A stretch of DNA of 64,000 nucleotides from an uncultured Eggerthellaceae bacterium (lineage in GTDB: Bacteria > Actinomycetota > Coriobacteriia > Coriobacteriales > Eggerthellaceae): the NCBI GenBank assembly GCA_934648845.1, contig CAKUFS010000010.1:14014-78013 (forward strand). The letters run 5' to 3'. The translations under genes were made by a program, and so were the position numbers. Shown here one piece after another: positions 43,704-52,535 of the stretch (position 1 is its first letter; each line of letters starts with the position of its first letter). The notes below the pieces were generated by a model. That model searched no databases. It was not told the origin of the DNA and saw nothing but the letters and a program-made list of their open reading frames with translations.

Positions 43704-44315
43704 ATGGAAACAGAAAAGAAAACGGCCGCTACCGCTAACCCCGCCGCGGGCATCAAAAACACGAACCGCTGGGACACGCGTCAGCTGGTGGTCATGGCGC
43801 TTATGTGCGCTTTGAGCGTGCTGCTCTCGTTTATCGAGTTCGCCATTTTCCCCGCCGCCGCGTGGCTGAAATACGATGCTTCGTTCGTTCCTGCCATGAT
43901 CTGCGGCTTCGCCTTTGGCGCCGGCCCGGGCACCGCAGTGGGCCTGGTTGCCGTTGTGCTGCACGGCCTAATGTCCGGCAACTTCTGGGGCGCTGTGATG
44001 AATGCGCTGGTGGTATGCGGCTACGTTATTCCTTCGGCGCTTATCTACAAACGCATGCGCACGTGGAAAGGCGCCATCATTGGCCTGATCGTGAGCTTCA
44101 TTTGTGCTGTTATTCTTGCCATTGTGGGCAATCTGCTCGTTACGCCCATCTACGCTGGCATGCCCGTTGAAGCCGTAGCCGCAATGATCGTGCCCATCCT
44201 TTTGCCGTTCAACACCATGAAGGCCGCGCTGAATGCAGTTATCACGCTGGCCATTTACAAAGCCATCTCCAACTTGATCACACCGAAGAAAAACCAGGTT
44301 GTGGGCAAAAAATAA
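43704..44315 (+). CDS. ribU: ECF transporter S component, riboflavin (RibU)
   Basis: Membrane substrate-binding subunit for riboflavin, 203 aa with six hydrophobic segments. FAIFPAAAWLKYDASFVPAM and GPGTAVGLVAVVLHGLMSGN are RibU-type blocks. AAGGAG lies seven bases before the ATG. The FMN riboswitch upstream supports the substrate assignment. First gene of an operon with its energising module. Confidence 0.95.
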   Translation: METEKKTAATANPAAGIKNTNRWDTRQLVVMALMCALSVLLSFIEFAIFPAAAWLKYDASFVPAMICGFAFGAGPGTAVGLVAVVLHGLMSGNFWGAVMNALVVCGYVIPSALIYKRMRTWKGAIIGLIVSFICAVILAIVGNLLVTPIYAGMPVEAVAAMIVPILLPFNTMKAALNAVITLAIYKAISNLITPKKNQVVGKK

Positions 44316-44333
44316 CGCGAAGGAAAGCTCCCT

Positions 44334-45155
44334 ATGATTGAATTCAAGGACGTTCGGTTTACTTACGATGGCGCCAACTGGGCAATAAACGGCGTAACGA
44401 CAAGCATCCAGCCAGGCGAATTCGTGTGCATCTTGGGTGGAAACGGCAGCGGAAAATCAACGCTTGCCAAGCATATCAACGCACTGCTCATTCCCGATGA
44501 AGGCGAAGTGCGCGTGGGCGAATGGAGCACCGCCGACGAAGACGCGCGCTACCTTATTCGCAGCACAGCTGGCATGGTATTCCAGAACCCCGACGACCAG
44601 ATTGTGGCAACACTCGTAGAAAACGATGTGGCGTTTGGCCCCGAGAATCTGGGCGTTCCCACCGATGAGCTGCGCGAACGCATAACAGCTTCGCTGAAGG
44701 CAGTGGGTCTTTCGGGCTTTGAGAAAGCCGAAACCGCCGCGCTTTCAGGCGGTCAAAAGCAACGTGTGGCCATTGCCGGCGTGCTTGCCATGAAACCGCG
44801 CGTCCTGATTCTTGACGAAGCATCGGCCATGATCGACCCCCGCGGCCGAACAGGGCTGATGCGCATTGTACGGGAGCTGAACAGCAAAGGCTTCACCATT
44901 ATTATGATCACCCACTTCATGGAAGAAGCGGCGGCGGCCCAGCGCATTCTGGTTATGGAGGCTGGCCGTATTTGCATGGAAGGCACGCCAAACGAGGTGC
45001 TCAAGCGCGCCGACGAGCTGCGCCATTTGCACCTTGACGTGCCGTTTTCTGTGCAATTTTCGCTTGCCTGCCAAGACGCGGGCTTGCCCGTTACCACCAC
45101 CCTTGACGCGCAGAAATTGGAGGATGAACTATGCAACTTGCTTTTGAACAGGTAA
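44334..45155 (+). CDS. ecfA1: ECF transporter ATPase EcfA1
   Basis: Cytoplasmic ATPase subunit, 273 aa. Walker A GGNGSGKST, Q-loop FQNPDDQIV, signature LSGGQKQRV, Walker B ILDEASAMIDP. Follows ribU by 18 bp and overlaps ecfA2 by 25 nt. Confidence 0.95.
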   Translation: MIEFKDVRFTYDGANWAINGVTTSIQPGEFVCILGGNGSGKSTLAKHINALLIPDEGEVRVGEWSTADEDARYLIRSTAGMVFQNPDDQIVATLVENDVAFGPENLGVPTDELRERITASLKAVGLSGFEKAETAALSGGQKQRVAIAGVLAMKPRVLILDEASAMIDPRGRTGLMRIVRELNSKGFTIIMITHFMEEAAAAQRILVMEAGRICMEGTPNEVLKRADELRHLHLDVPFSVQFSLACQDAGLPVTTTLDAQKLEDELCNLLLNR

Positions 45156-46210
45156 GTTTCACGTACGATGCCTCGCTGGCGCGCGAGGAAAAGAAGCACG
45201 CGAAAAAGGCGGCGAAGCGAGGTGCGGCCGCGAGCGCTACAGGCGCAGAAGCAGGCGAAACCAGTGCTGCAACCCACGCCGCGGGCGCTGCGGGCGCAGG
45301 CCTCCCAACCGTCGCAGCAGGCGCAAGCGAACAGGAAACACCTTCCCCCACCGCGTATGCCGACTGGGGCAACAACCCCAACAACCGGTGGGCGCTGCAA
45401 AACATCAGCTTCACCGTGAATGAAGGTGATTTCCTGGGCATTGCCGGGCATACCGGCAGCGGAAAATCCACGCTGCTGCAGCACATGAATGGCCTGCTTG
45501 CCCCCACACGCGGACGCGTGACGCTTGACGGGGCGGACCTGGCCGACAAAGCCGCGCGCAAAAGCTGCCGCGTCGCCGTGGGCGTGGTGTTCCAGTATCC
45601 CGAGCGCCAGCTGTTCGCCGCCACCGTATACGATGACGTTGCCTTCGGCCCACGTAACCTCAAGCTTGACGATGCCGAGGTGGATCGCCGCGTGCGCGCC
45701 TCGTTGGAATCCGTGGGACTTTCGTGCGATGAGATGGGCAACGCAAGCCCGTTCGAGCTGTCGGGCGGTCAGCAGCGTCGCGTGGCCTTCGCGGGCGTTT
45801 TAGCCATGAACCCCCAGGTCCTAGTGCTTGACGAGCCCACCGCCGGCCTTGATCCCGAAGCGAAAGCAACGTTTCTACAGCTCATCGACACGCTGCACGC
45901 CCAAGGCATGACCGTGGTTATGGTGTCGCACAACATGGACGACTTGGCGCGCTTCTGCAATCGCATCATCGTGCTGAATCAAGGCCAACTTGTTTTGGAA
46001 GGAACACCTGAGCAGGTGTTTTCCCACGAAGAAGAGCTGCATGCCATAGGGCTTGACATTCCCACCGCACAGCACCTGGCGAACAACTTGCGTGCGCGCG
46101 GCGTGAAGCTCCCCGTAAGGCTCTTCTTTGATGCCCAGGATTTGGCGAACGCATGCGCGACGCTGTATACGCAGGTCGCAGGAGATGCGCAGGAGGTACC
46201 GCAATCATGA
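45131..46210 (+). CDS. ecfA2: ECF transporter ATPase EcfA2 with Ala/Gly-rich insertion
   Basis: Second ATPase of the ECF module, 359 aa against about 285 usual. Walker A GHTGSGKST, FQYPERQLF, signature LSGGQQRRV and VLDEPTAGLDP are intact. The surplus is a Lys/Ala/Gly/Ser/Thr-rich insertion (residues about 16-82) between the first strand (FEQVSFTY) and the ALQNISFTV strand, away from the catalytic motifs. Its TGA overlaps the ecfT ATG. Confidence 0.95.
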   Translation: MQLAFEQVSFTYDASLAREEKKHAKKAAKRGAAASATGAEAGETSAATHAAGAAGAGLPTVAAGASEQETPSPTAYADWGNNPNNRWALQNISFTVNEGDFLGIAGHTGSGKSTLLQHMNGLLAPTRGRVTLDGADLADKAARKSCRVAVGVVFQYPERQLFAATVYDDVAFGPRNLKLDDAEVDRRVRASLESVGLSCDEMGNASPFELSGGQQRRVAFAGVLAMNPQVLVLDEPTAGLDPEAKATFLQLIDTLHAQGMTVVMVSHNMDDLARFCNRIIVLNQGQLVLEGTPEQVFSHEEELHAIGLDIPTAQHLANNLRARGVKLPVRLFFDAQDLANACATLYTQVAGDAQEVPQS

Positions 46211-47019
46211 GTTCCCCCACTGCCCTGATATTCGGACGCTATGTTCCCGGAACCAGCGTGGTGCACGCTCTGGACGCGCGCTGCAAGCTTACGTTGCTGC
46301 TGGTGTTTATCGCCGCGAACGTCATTACAACCACGCCGGTTGCCGTTGTCTTGTGTGCCGCATTCGTGATAGCTGCGTATTGCGCCGCCCGCATTTCCGC
46401 ACGCACGGCTTTTACCTGCGTGGGACCGCTTTTGATCATTGTTGTTTTCACCGCTATCGCGAATCTGTTTTTCGTGCAAGGCGGCGCCACACTTTGGAGC
46501 GCAGGACCAGTTACTATCACCGAAAACGGCCTGTACCAGGCAATTCTTATGTCGTTTCGTCTGACCATCTTGCTATTTGGCGCATGCTTAGTCACCATGA
46601 CCACCACCGCGCTTGACGTCACCGATGCCTTCGAAAGCATGCTGGCGCCGTTTGCACGCTTCGGACTGCCCGCCCACGAGCTTGCCATGATTGCCGGCAT
46701 CGCGCTGCGCTTTCTACCCCAGTTTGCCACCGAATTCGTGAGCACGCGCAACTCTCAGATAAGCAGGGGCGCTTCGTTTTCGGAAGGCTCCTTGAAAGAG
46801 CGCGCTCACGCTTTCAGTGCGCTTTTCGTGCCGCTGTTCGCCAGCGTCTTTCGCCACGCCGACACACTGGCAGCAGGCATGGATGCCCGTTGCTACCACG
46901 GTGGCGCAGGGCGCACCCACTTGTACGAGCACGCGTTCCATGCGCGCGATGCGGCAGCCAGCGCCATCACGCTTCTGCTTCTTGCGGCTGCGATTGTCTG
47001 CAAAGTCATGAATTGGTAG
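46207..47019 (+). CDS. ecfT: ECF transporter transmembrane component EcfT
   Basis: Membrane coupling subunit, 270 aa, ATG 46207 (AGGAGG site), ATGA overlap with ecfA2. Starts with YVPGTSVVHALDARCKL. The coupling region contains SRGASFSEG and AGMDARCYHGG, the Arg motifs that contact the two ATPases. Last gene of the ribU operon. Confidence 0.94.
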   Translation: MSSPTALIFGRYVPGTSVVHALDARCKLTLLLVFIAANVITTTPVAVVLCAAFVIAAYCAARISARTAFTCVGPLLIIVVFTAIANLFFVQGGATLWSAGPVTITENGLYQAILMSFRLTILLFGACLVTMTTTALDVTDAFESMLAPFARFGLPAHELAMIAGIALRFLPQFATEFVSTRNSQISRGASFSEGSLKERAHAFSALFVPLFASVFRHADTLAAGMDARCYHGGAGRTHLYEHAFHARDAAASAITLLLLAAAIVCKVMNW

Positions 47020-47085
47020 GCGAACAGCAGCGCGGACGCCCGACACGACAATGAGCGCCGCCTTCTCCCTCCCCCAAAGAAAAAC

Positions 47086-47129
47086 AATCCTCCTGCTCTT
47101 CCGACCAGGAAAGGCAGGAGGATTTTCTT
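47086..47129 (+). terminator. Terminator of the ribU-ecf operon
   Basis: AATCCTCCTGC pairs with GCAGGAGGATT followed by TTCTT. Confidence 0.9.
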
Positions 47130-47184
47130 AACCCAGAATCCGCACCGCCAACAGCGCCTGCAGGGCGCCCAAACGGGATGAAAA

Positions 47185-47217
47185 TTGTTGACAAAAGGTG
47201 GGGTAATTTGTCAACAA
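47185..47217 (-). repeat. 33-bp palindrome downstream of the DUF1292 gene
   Basis: Identical to the copies at 26417 and 29072, same orientation, 17 bp past the stop of the minus-strand DUF1292 gene. Confidence 0.85.
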
Positions 47218-47234
47218 TGCGGATGGGAGCAGAT

Positions 47235-47555
47235 CTATTCGAAGTCGTAGAGTGCTTGAGTGGCCTGACGAAAATCTTCGTAGACTTCTTGCGCAATGCC
47301 CTCGTCGTCAACGAACTCGAACGCTTCCGGCTGATCTTCTTCATCAACGGCGGTCACTTCCATAATGACCAACTCGCCCGATGAACCCACCGGCTCGTCA
47401 TCGCTTACCGGGAAAAAGAAACCGTAACGACGCCCGCCGTGCAGAATCAATCCAAGAAACTCCAGATCGACTAAATCGCCCTTTTCATCTTCAAAGGTGT
47501 AGACCATTCCCTCTTCGATGGGCGGACAAAAATTCGGCGCGCTTCCCTGACGCAT
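47235..47555 (-). CDS. DUF1292-family protein
   Basis: Small acidic protein of 106 aa from ATG 47555 (AGGAAAGG site). YTFEDEKGDLVDLEFLGLI, GRRYGFFFPV and a C-terminal acidic helix DEGIAQEVYEDFRQA fit DUF1292, of unknown function, usually found near housekeeping genes. Monocistronic here. Confidence 0.85.
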   Translation of the reverse strand: MRQGSAPNFCPPIEEGMVYTFEDEKGDLVDLEFLGLILHGGRRYGFFFPVSDDEPVGSSGELVIMEVTAVDEEDQPEAFEFVDDEGIAQEVYEDFRQATQALYDFE

Positions 47556-47766
47556 ACGAGTTCCTTTCCTCGGAAAATCACTACGCGAACAGAGTACCAC
47601 AGCCGCCGCCCGTTGCAATCAACTATAATTGATACGGACGCTCCCCAACAAGAATAACGCAGGTGCAGACGCGTTTCCAGTATTCAAAGGATACACGAAT
47701 GCATCACCTTACTTGCACCGAGCGCAGCGCTTCCAGCCCCTCATGCAAAAGAAGAAGGATACGCCC

Positions 47767-48288
47767 ATGACCACGTATTTCGTACCCGTTGAAACCGATA
47801 AGCAAACACGTGAACTAGCCAGCATGGCTGGTGCCATCTGGAGCGAATACTGGCCGGCCATCATCGGGCAAGAGCAGACAGACTACATGATTGAGCGCTT
47901 TCAGTCATACGATGCTATCACGCGCGACATGACAGAAAATAATTACGAATATTGGTTCGTGGTAGCGGACAAAGACGAGCCTACCGAACGCATCGTGGGC
48001 TTTACGGGCGGGCATAACGAGCCCGAAACGAACCGCTTCTTTATCTCGAAAATCTACCTTTTCGCCCAGGAACGCGGCAAACATTTCGCGAGCGACGTTA
48101 TTACGTTCTATAACAACCTGTGCTTGCAACGCGGGCTTGCCGCAATGTATCTTACGGTAAATAAACGCAATGAGCTGGGTATTCGCGCATATCAGGGAAA
48201 GGGATTCGAAACCATCGACGCCGTGGAAACCGACATCGGCCACGGCTTTATCATGGACGACTTCATTATGGAGCGCCGCGCGCAATAG
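47767..48288 (+). CDS. GNAT-family N-acetyltransferase
   Basis: 173 aa from ATG 47767 (AAGGAT site). RFFISKIYLFAQERGKHFAS is the acetyl-CoA strand and loop; YLTVNKRNELGIRAYQGKGF is motif B. Opening WSEYWPAIIGQEQTDYMIERF is seen in uncharacterised GNATs of anaerobes. Substrate unknown. Confidence 0.88.
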   Translation: MTTYFVPVETDKQTRELASMAGAIWSEYWPAIIGQEQTDYMIERFQSYDAITRDMTENNYEYWFVVADKDEPTERIVGFTGGHNEPETNRFFISKIYLFAQERGKHFASDVITFYNNLCLQRGLAAMYLTVNKRNELGIRAYQGKGFETIDAVETDIGHGFIMDDFIMERRAQ

Positions 48289-48332
48289 CACCTGCAACGC
48301 CTCACGACGTAGCAGAACGCGCCCGCAACGCA

Positions 48333-48449
48333 GCGCGGTGGCGCAGGATTGAGCCGAACTGCTGAGCCTGAATAAGTTGAACGAACCCCAGCCAAGAAGA
48401 AGCATTATCCGGGCGAAGTCGTGAAGTGAACGCCTTGTGCCGCCGCGCG
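48333..48449 (+). ncRNA. Candidate structured RNA/repeat element, copy 3
   Basis: The core is diverged but recognisable (GAGCCGAACTGC, AAGAAGAAGCATTATCC, GAAGTCGTGAAGTGAA). Arms GCGCGGTGGCGCAGG and CCTTGTGCCGCCGCGC pair along their length. The two non-Watson-Crick positions are U-G and G-U wobbles when read as plus-strand RNA. It lies 44 bp after the GNAT gene. Confidence 0.55.
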
Positions 48450-48495
48450 AACGACTACCGTCACAATAGCGCCGCAAAGCCCAGCACGCAAACAT

Positions 48496-48528
48496 AGAAA
48501 GGCGCCTGACCAGCTGGCCAAGCGCCCC
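48496..48528 (-). terminator. Terminator after the first SLC13 gene
   Basis: On the minus strand a palindrome with outer arms GGCGC/GCGCC and inner CCAGCTGG is followed by TTTCTAT. Confidence 0.65.
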
Positions 48529-48540
48529 ATAATTCAATCC

Positions 48541-49965
48541 TTATATAAACCCGTACAGTCCGCAGATAAGCGGCAAGCACACCGACGTCAGAACAACCAG
48601 GAACAGCGTAGGGATAATACCCGTCTTCGCGTACTGCCCCATGGTGTAATAGCCCGTGGAATACGTGAGCACCGGCACGCAGTCAAGCGGCAGAATGTAG
48701 CTCACCGACGCTTCCCATGCCACCACCATAAGCATGGCATACATAGGAATGCCGAAATCCATGGCAATGGTTCCCAAGGGGAATGCCAGAATGCCTGCAA
48801 CCGCCGGACCAACGGGAACCACGTTGTGCATAATAGCGCCAATAAGCGAAGCCACCAGCATCAAGATCAGCGGCACCTTCATGAAGTCGGGCGTGACAGA
48901 CATAATAGTTTCCACAATCCAGTTGCCCGCACCCGTGGTTACCACGAAATGACCTGCGGAAATAACGCACATGATAAGCAGGATGATATCCCAGTTCATG
49001 CGCTTAAGAATACTCTTGAAGTCAAGCGGATTCCAGCCAGGAATACTCAAAAGCACCATGGCGACAATGGCGATTTCCGCCGTGTTCAAAAACGTGAGCC
49101 ACGAGCTTGCAATCCAGAAGATCAGCGCGGCAACAATAACGCCCACCGTCTTCCATTCGCACGGCTGCATCTTGGGCAAGTCCGAAACTTCGCGCATGGT
49201 TTCATCCACCGCATGTTGCGAAATAGGCTCGGGCTTGAACCACGCGCACAAGAAAAGCCAGCTGGCAATCAGAAGAACAATCGCGAACGGTGCGCCGATC
49301 ATCATCCACTCGACAAAGCTCATCTCCACACCGAACAAGCTGGAAAACAAGCTTACCGTCAGCACATTGCAGCCGTTGCCCGCCATACACGCCATGCCGC
49401 CGGCATACGACGCATACGGAATGGCAATCATCATGGCCGCGCCTAAACGCGATGTTCCGCGTTCCGTTCCGTTGAGCTCCAGCAAGCGCTTACCCACAGA
49501 AATGAACACGCCGCATGCGGCAACATCGCTCATGACCAGGGATAACAATGCGCACGCGCACATGAAGCCCAAGATGACTTTGCGGCTATCATTGCCCGCC
49601 CAACGCAGCACCAGTCCGCACACACGCGTGGGGATCGTGGTGGCATCAAGGGCAACGGTGAACGCAAACGTGCCCATAAGGAAGAAGACGGTCGAGCCAA
49701 TGGAATTGACGTACGCGTCGTTGAACGTGCAGACGCCCATGATGGGCATCATCACCAGAATAAGCAGCGCCGTTGCTGCTAAAGGAAGTGCTTCGGTGAC
49801 CCAGAGCAAAACGCCCGCCACCAGAATAGTCATGACCATGCGGCCCTCATAGGCCAAACCCGCCGTTTCGGGGGCAAGGGCTGCTGCTGCAATAAGCAAC
49901 GCAGCAATAGCAAGAACAACCACGTTTCGCGGTCTGAACGAAACGGGCTTCATAAGCTCCGACAT
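48541..49965 (-). CDS. SLC13/DASS-family anion symporter 1
   Basis: Membrane transporter of 474 aa with about 11 hydrophobic segments. TEALPLAATALLILVMMP and two symmetrical halves ending in the NVVPVGPA-type hairpin identify the DASS family (dicarboxylate, sulfate or aromatic-acid uptake with Na+). GGAGG precedes ATG 49965. In the second hairpin the canonical Ser-Asn-Thr is degenerate (MHNVVPVG). Located downstream of the molybdoenzyme genes; a role in moving its substrate or product is inference. Confidence 0.9.
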   Translation of the reverse strand: MSELMKPVSFRPRNVVVLAIAALLIAAAALAPETAGLAYEGRMVMTILVAGVLLWVTEALPLAATALLILVMMPIMGVCTFNDAYVNSIGSTVFFLMGTFAFTVALDATTIPTRVCGLVLRWAGNDSRKVILGFMCACALLSLVMSDVAACGVFISVGKRLLELNGTERGTSRLGAAMMIAIPYASYAGGMACMAGNGCNVLTVSLFSSLFGVEMSFVEWMMIGAPFAIVLLIASWLFLCAWFKPEPISQHAVDETMREVSDLPKMQPCEWKTVGVIVAALIFWIASSWLTFLNTAEIAIVAMVLLSIPGWNPLDFKSILKRMNWDIILLIMCVISAGHFVVTTGAGNWIVETIMSVTPDFMKVPLILMLVASLIGAIMHNVVPVGPAVAGILAFPLGTIAMDFGIPMYAMLMVVAWEASVSYILPLDCVPVLTYSTGYYTMGQYAKTGIIPTLFLVVLTSVCLPLICGLYGFI

Positions 49966-50183
49966 GTATCCTCCCCTTTTGGATAGTCTTGAGTGTCGTT
50001 TGGGGTACGCAGAATTTCTTCTTCTACGCCCTGAGAGCTATGACCAATTCGCAGCATTATGCCATATCGTCGGTCATTTTCAATGAGTGATTTTAAGAAT
50101 AAAGACTTATCACGGGCACGTTTTGCGAACCATGTGCACAACCTGCAACGATTCCCCGCTTCCCGCAAAAAGCCCTTTACGGG

Positions 50184-50212
50184 AAGGGGGAAGGCAAAAT
50201 GCCCTCCCCCTT
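50184..50212 (-). terminator. Terminator after the second SLC13 gene
   Basis: AAGGGGGAGGGC pairs with GCCTTCCCCCTT on the minus strand, separating the two SLC13 genes. Confidence 0.7.
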
Positions 50213-50248
50213 GCATCGAGTAATTAACGCATTACCCCTGCGACGCTC

Positions 50249-51667
50249 TTAGAGCGCACCCATCATCGGCGGAATGACCAGCAGGCATACCGAGAACACC
50301 ACAAACGTAATGATTGTAGTAGGCAAGCCGCCCTTGAACATTTCGCCAAACTTGTAATACCCACGCGAGTAAGAAACCAGCAACACAGAGTCCAGCGGAA
50401 CCAGGAAGCACAGTGCGCACCACAAAGCCAGCATCAAAGCCGTTGCGGTGAAGTTGCCACCTACGGCACCGACCAGGCCAAATACCGGGGCGCATACCAG
50501 CGCTGCCAGACCAGGGCCCGAGGGGAAGAAATTGTGGATGATAGCCAGAGCCACGGAGATGATAAGGAACAGAACCAGGAAGCTCATGTCAGCCGTTACG
50601 GACAGCAGGATGTCAACAATCCAAGCAACAGCGCCGGAGACAGACATTGCCTTTACAATGCCGTTGATGGAAGCCATCATAAGCAGAATCTCCCAGGGGC
50701 TTTCCTCGCGGTATTCCTTCATGGTAATCATAGAAGTACCCGGCAGGAACAGGAAGCCCAAAGCAAGCAGCGCGATGAACGTGGTGTTCAAAACAGGCAG
50801 CCAAGAGCTCAAAATCCACAGAACGATAGCAACCAGGATAACGCCAATGTTGAACTTCTCTTTGAACTCCATAGCAGGCATAGCGTCAACGTCGGCCAGG
50901 AACTTGTCAATTGCCTTCTGAGAAAGCGGCTCGGGTTTGTAAACCTTGATAAGGGCAATCCAAGTAAGCACCAAGGAAATCACAACAGGGATAATGGTGT
51001 AGCCGAACCACTCGGCAAACGTGATGGTCATGCCAATGGTGGACTCCATCAGGCCCAAAACAACAACGTTGATGGGAGTACCGGAAGGAAGCAGGCAGCC
51101 ACCGAACATAACAGCAAACGGGATTGCCATAGAAATGCAGCGGCCCAGGTTAGACTCACCCGGAACAGCGCCCTGCGCGTCAAGCAGCGTGATTGCAAAG
51201 GCCATCATGATTGCGGTCAAAGCAATGTTGGACATGCAAACAGAAATGATAGCGGAAACAATCATAAAGCCCAAAATAATCAGGTTCGTGTTACCCTTCG
51301 TAATCTTGATGATCTGGGCAATCATGCGCTTGGGGAACGTGGAAGCGCTCAAGAACGTGGTGAAGCCGAAGATACCAATGAACATCCACAGAGCGCTGCT
51401 GAATGTTGCAGCCCAAATGTCGTTGTACTTCGCAATTCCCAAGAAACCGCAGGCGCCCACCATCACCAAAGACGTGATAGGAAGCGGAAGCGCTTCAGTG
51501 GCCCACATAACCACGGCGGCCAGCAAAACCATGATTGCGGTTTGGCCTTCGCGGCTTAATTCAGGCGACCACAGGGGGCCGAACTGGCCAATCAAGACCA
51601 AAACGAGTGCGACAATAATCCAGATGTATTTCATCGTGGTCTTATTGCCTTTAGCATCAGATGCCAT
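50249..51667 (-). CDS. SLC13/DASS-family anion symporter 2
   Basis: 472 aa, homologous to the adjacent SLC13 protein. TEALPLPITSLVMVGACGF, SNIALTAIMMAFAI and the C-terminal HNFFPSGPGLAAL hairpin fit the family. ATG 51667 has AGGAGG. It directly follows the molybdoenzyme small-subunit gene, separated by a perfect 25-nt palindrome, so it is probably co-transcribed with it. Confidence 0.9.
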   Translation of the reverse strand: MASDAKGNKTTMKYIWIIVALVLVLIGQFGPLWSPELSREGQTAIMVLLAAVVMWATEALPLPITSLVMVGACGFLGIAKYNDIWAATFSSALWMFIGIFGFTTFLSASTFPKRMIAQIIKITKGNTNLIILGFMIVSAIISVCMSNIALTAIMMAFAITLLDAQGAVPGESNLGRCISMAIPFAVMFGGCLLPSGTPINVVVLGLMESTIGMTITFAEWFGYTIIPVVISLVLTWIALIKVYKPEPLSQKAIDKFLADVDAMPAMEFKEKFNIGVILVAIVLWILSSWLPVLNTTFIALLALGFLFLPGTSMITMKEYREESPWEILLMMASINGIVKAMSVSGAVAWIVDILLSVTADMSFLVLFLIISVALAIIHNFFPSGPGLAALVCAPVFGLVGAVGGNFTATALMLALWCALCFLVPLDSVLLVSYSRGYYKFGEMFKGGLPTTIITFVVFSVCLLVIPPMMGAL

Positions 51668-51692
51668 TTTTCCTCCTAAAATGAGCAGTCAG

Positions 51693-51718
51693 TGGGCCTT
51701 GCCAGCCTGGCAAGGCCC
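51693..51718. repeat. Perfect intercistronic palindrome
   Basis: GGGCCTTGCCAG-C-CTGGCAAGGCCC (12-bp arms, 1-nt centre) between the Fe-S subunit gene and the second SLC13 gene; no U-tract on the coding strand, so it may tune mRNA stability or read-through rather than stop transcription. Confidence 0.7.
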
Positions 51719-51753
51719 TCCCCTTTTATATAGCTACCTTACGTAACGCTGCT

Positions 51754-52533
51754 TTATGCAACCGTTGCGAAGATATCGCCCAACACAACGTCTTCTTCAG
51801 ACGTATCGGCAACCAAGGTCTCTTCCTGGTATCCTTCAGCGGAAAGAACAACCTTGTATGCCTCGTTGCCCAGCTCCTTGAAGCGGAACTCGCCGAAGTC
51901 GTCGGTCTTCAGGGCGGCAACTTCTGCACCAGAAGCATCGATCAGCTTGGCATCGGCGCCAATGAGCACTTCGTTCTTCTGGCAATCAACGAAGCAGCCG
52001 TACACCCAGCGCTTGGGATAGTTCATGTAGTACACATGAGAACCTTCGCAAGACGGCTCGGCGTTTGCGGGAATCTCTTCCTCGTCAACGAAGGTCAGAG
52101 CGCCCGTTGCGCAGATGTCAACGCAGCGAGGAACGGTCCAGCCGTCGTCCAGCAAGTGAGCGCAACCCGTGCAGCCCTGGGGAAGCTGGAGCTCTTCGTT
52201 CCAGTACACGCCCTCGAACTTCTCGGCAATGTCCTTGCGGCCCTTTGCCTTCTCGGTATCAAGAACAATCAGACCGTCTTCGCGCTCCATGAGCACTTCA
52301 GGAGCATACTCGCGGATCTTCTCGTTCTGGGCGCCCATAACCGGCTTGTAGTTGATCTTGACCTCGGGCACTTTGCCGCGGTCTTCCTGCTCAAGCTTGC
52401 ACCAGAACTGACCGGAAACGGGCTGCTTAGCAGCATAAGGAGACCAGTCGTTGCCGCAATGCTCATCTTTGCAGATGAACTGGCAGCCATAGCAGCCATT
52501 GCACAGGCTGGCGTCAAACAGAAACTTCTTCAT
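51754..52533 (-). CDS. Fe-S electron-transfer subunit, transhydroxylase beta-like
   Basis: 259 aa from ATG 52533 (GAGGGGG site), 2 bp after the catalytic-subunit stop. Ferredoxin-like domains carry CNGCYGCQFIC and CTGCAHLLDDGW...CVDICATGAL cysteine groups, enough for about three [4Fe-4S] clusters. The C-terminal 75 residues form a carboxypeptidase-regulatory/Cna-B-like beta domain (AKLIDASGAEVAALKTDDFG). This Fe-S plus beta-barrel layout is that of the small subunit of pyrogallol-phloroglucinol transhydroxylase. There is no signal peptide, so the complex is cytoplasmic. Confidence 0.9.
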   Translation of the reverse strand: MKKFLFDASLCNGCYGCQFICKDEHCGNDWSPYAAKQPVSGQFWCKLEQEDRGKVPEVKINYKPVMGAQNEKIREYAPEVLMEREDGLIVLDTEKAKGRKDIAEKFEGVYWNEELQLPQGCTGCAHLLDDGWTVPRCVDICATGALTFVDEEEIPANAEPSCEGSHVYYMNYPKRWVYGCFVDCQKNEVLIGADAKLIDASGAEVAALKTDDFGEFRFKELGNEAYKVVLSAEGYQEETLVADTSEEDVVLGDIFATVA

Positions 52534-52535
52534 GA

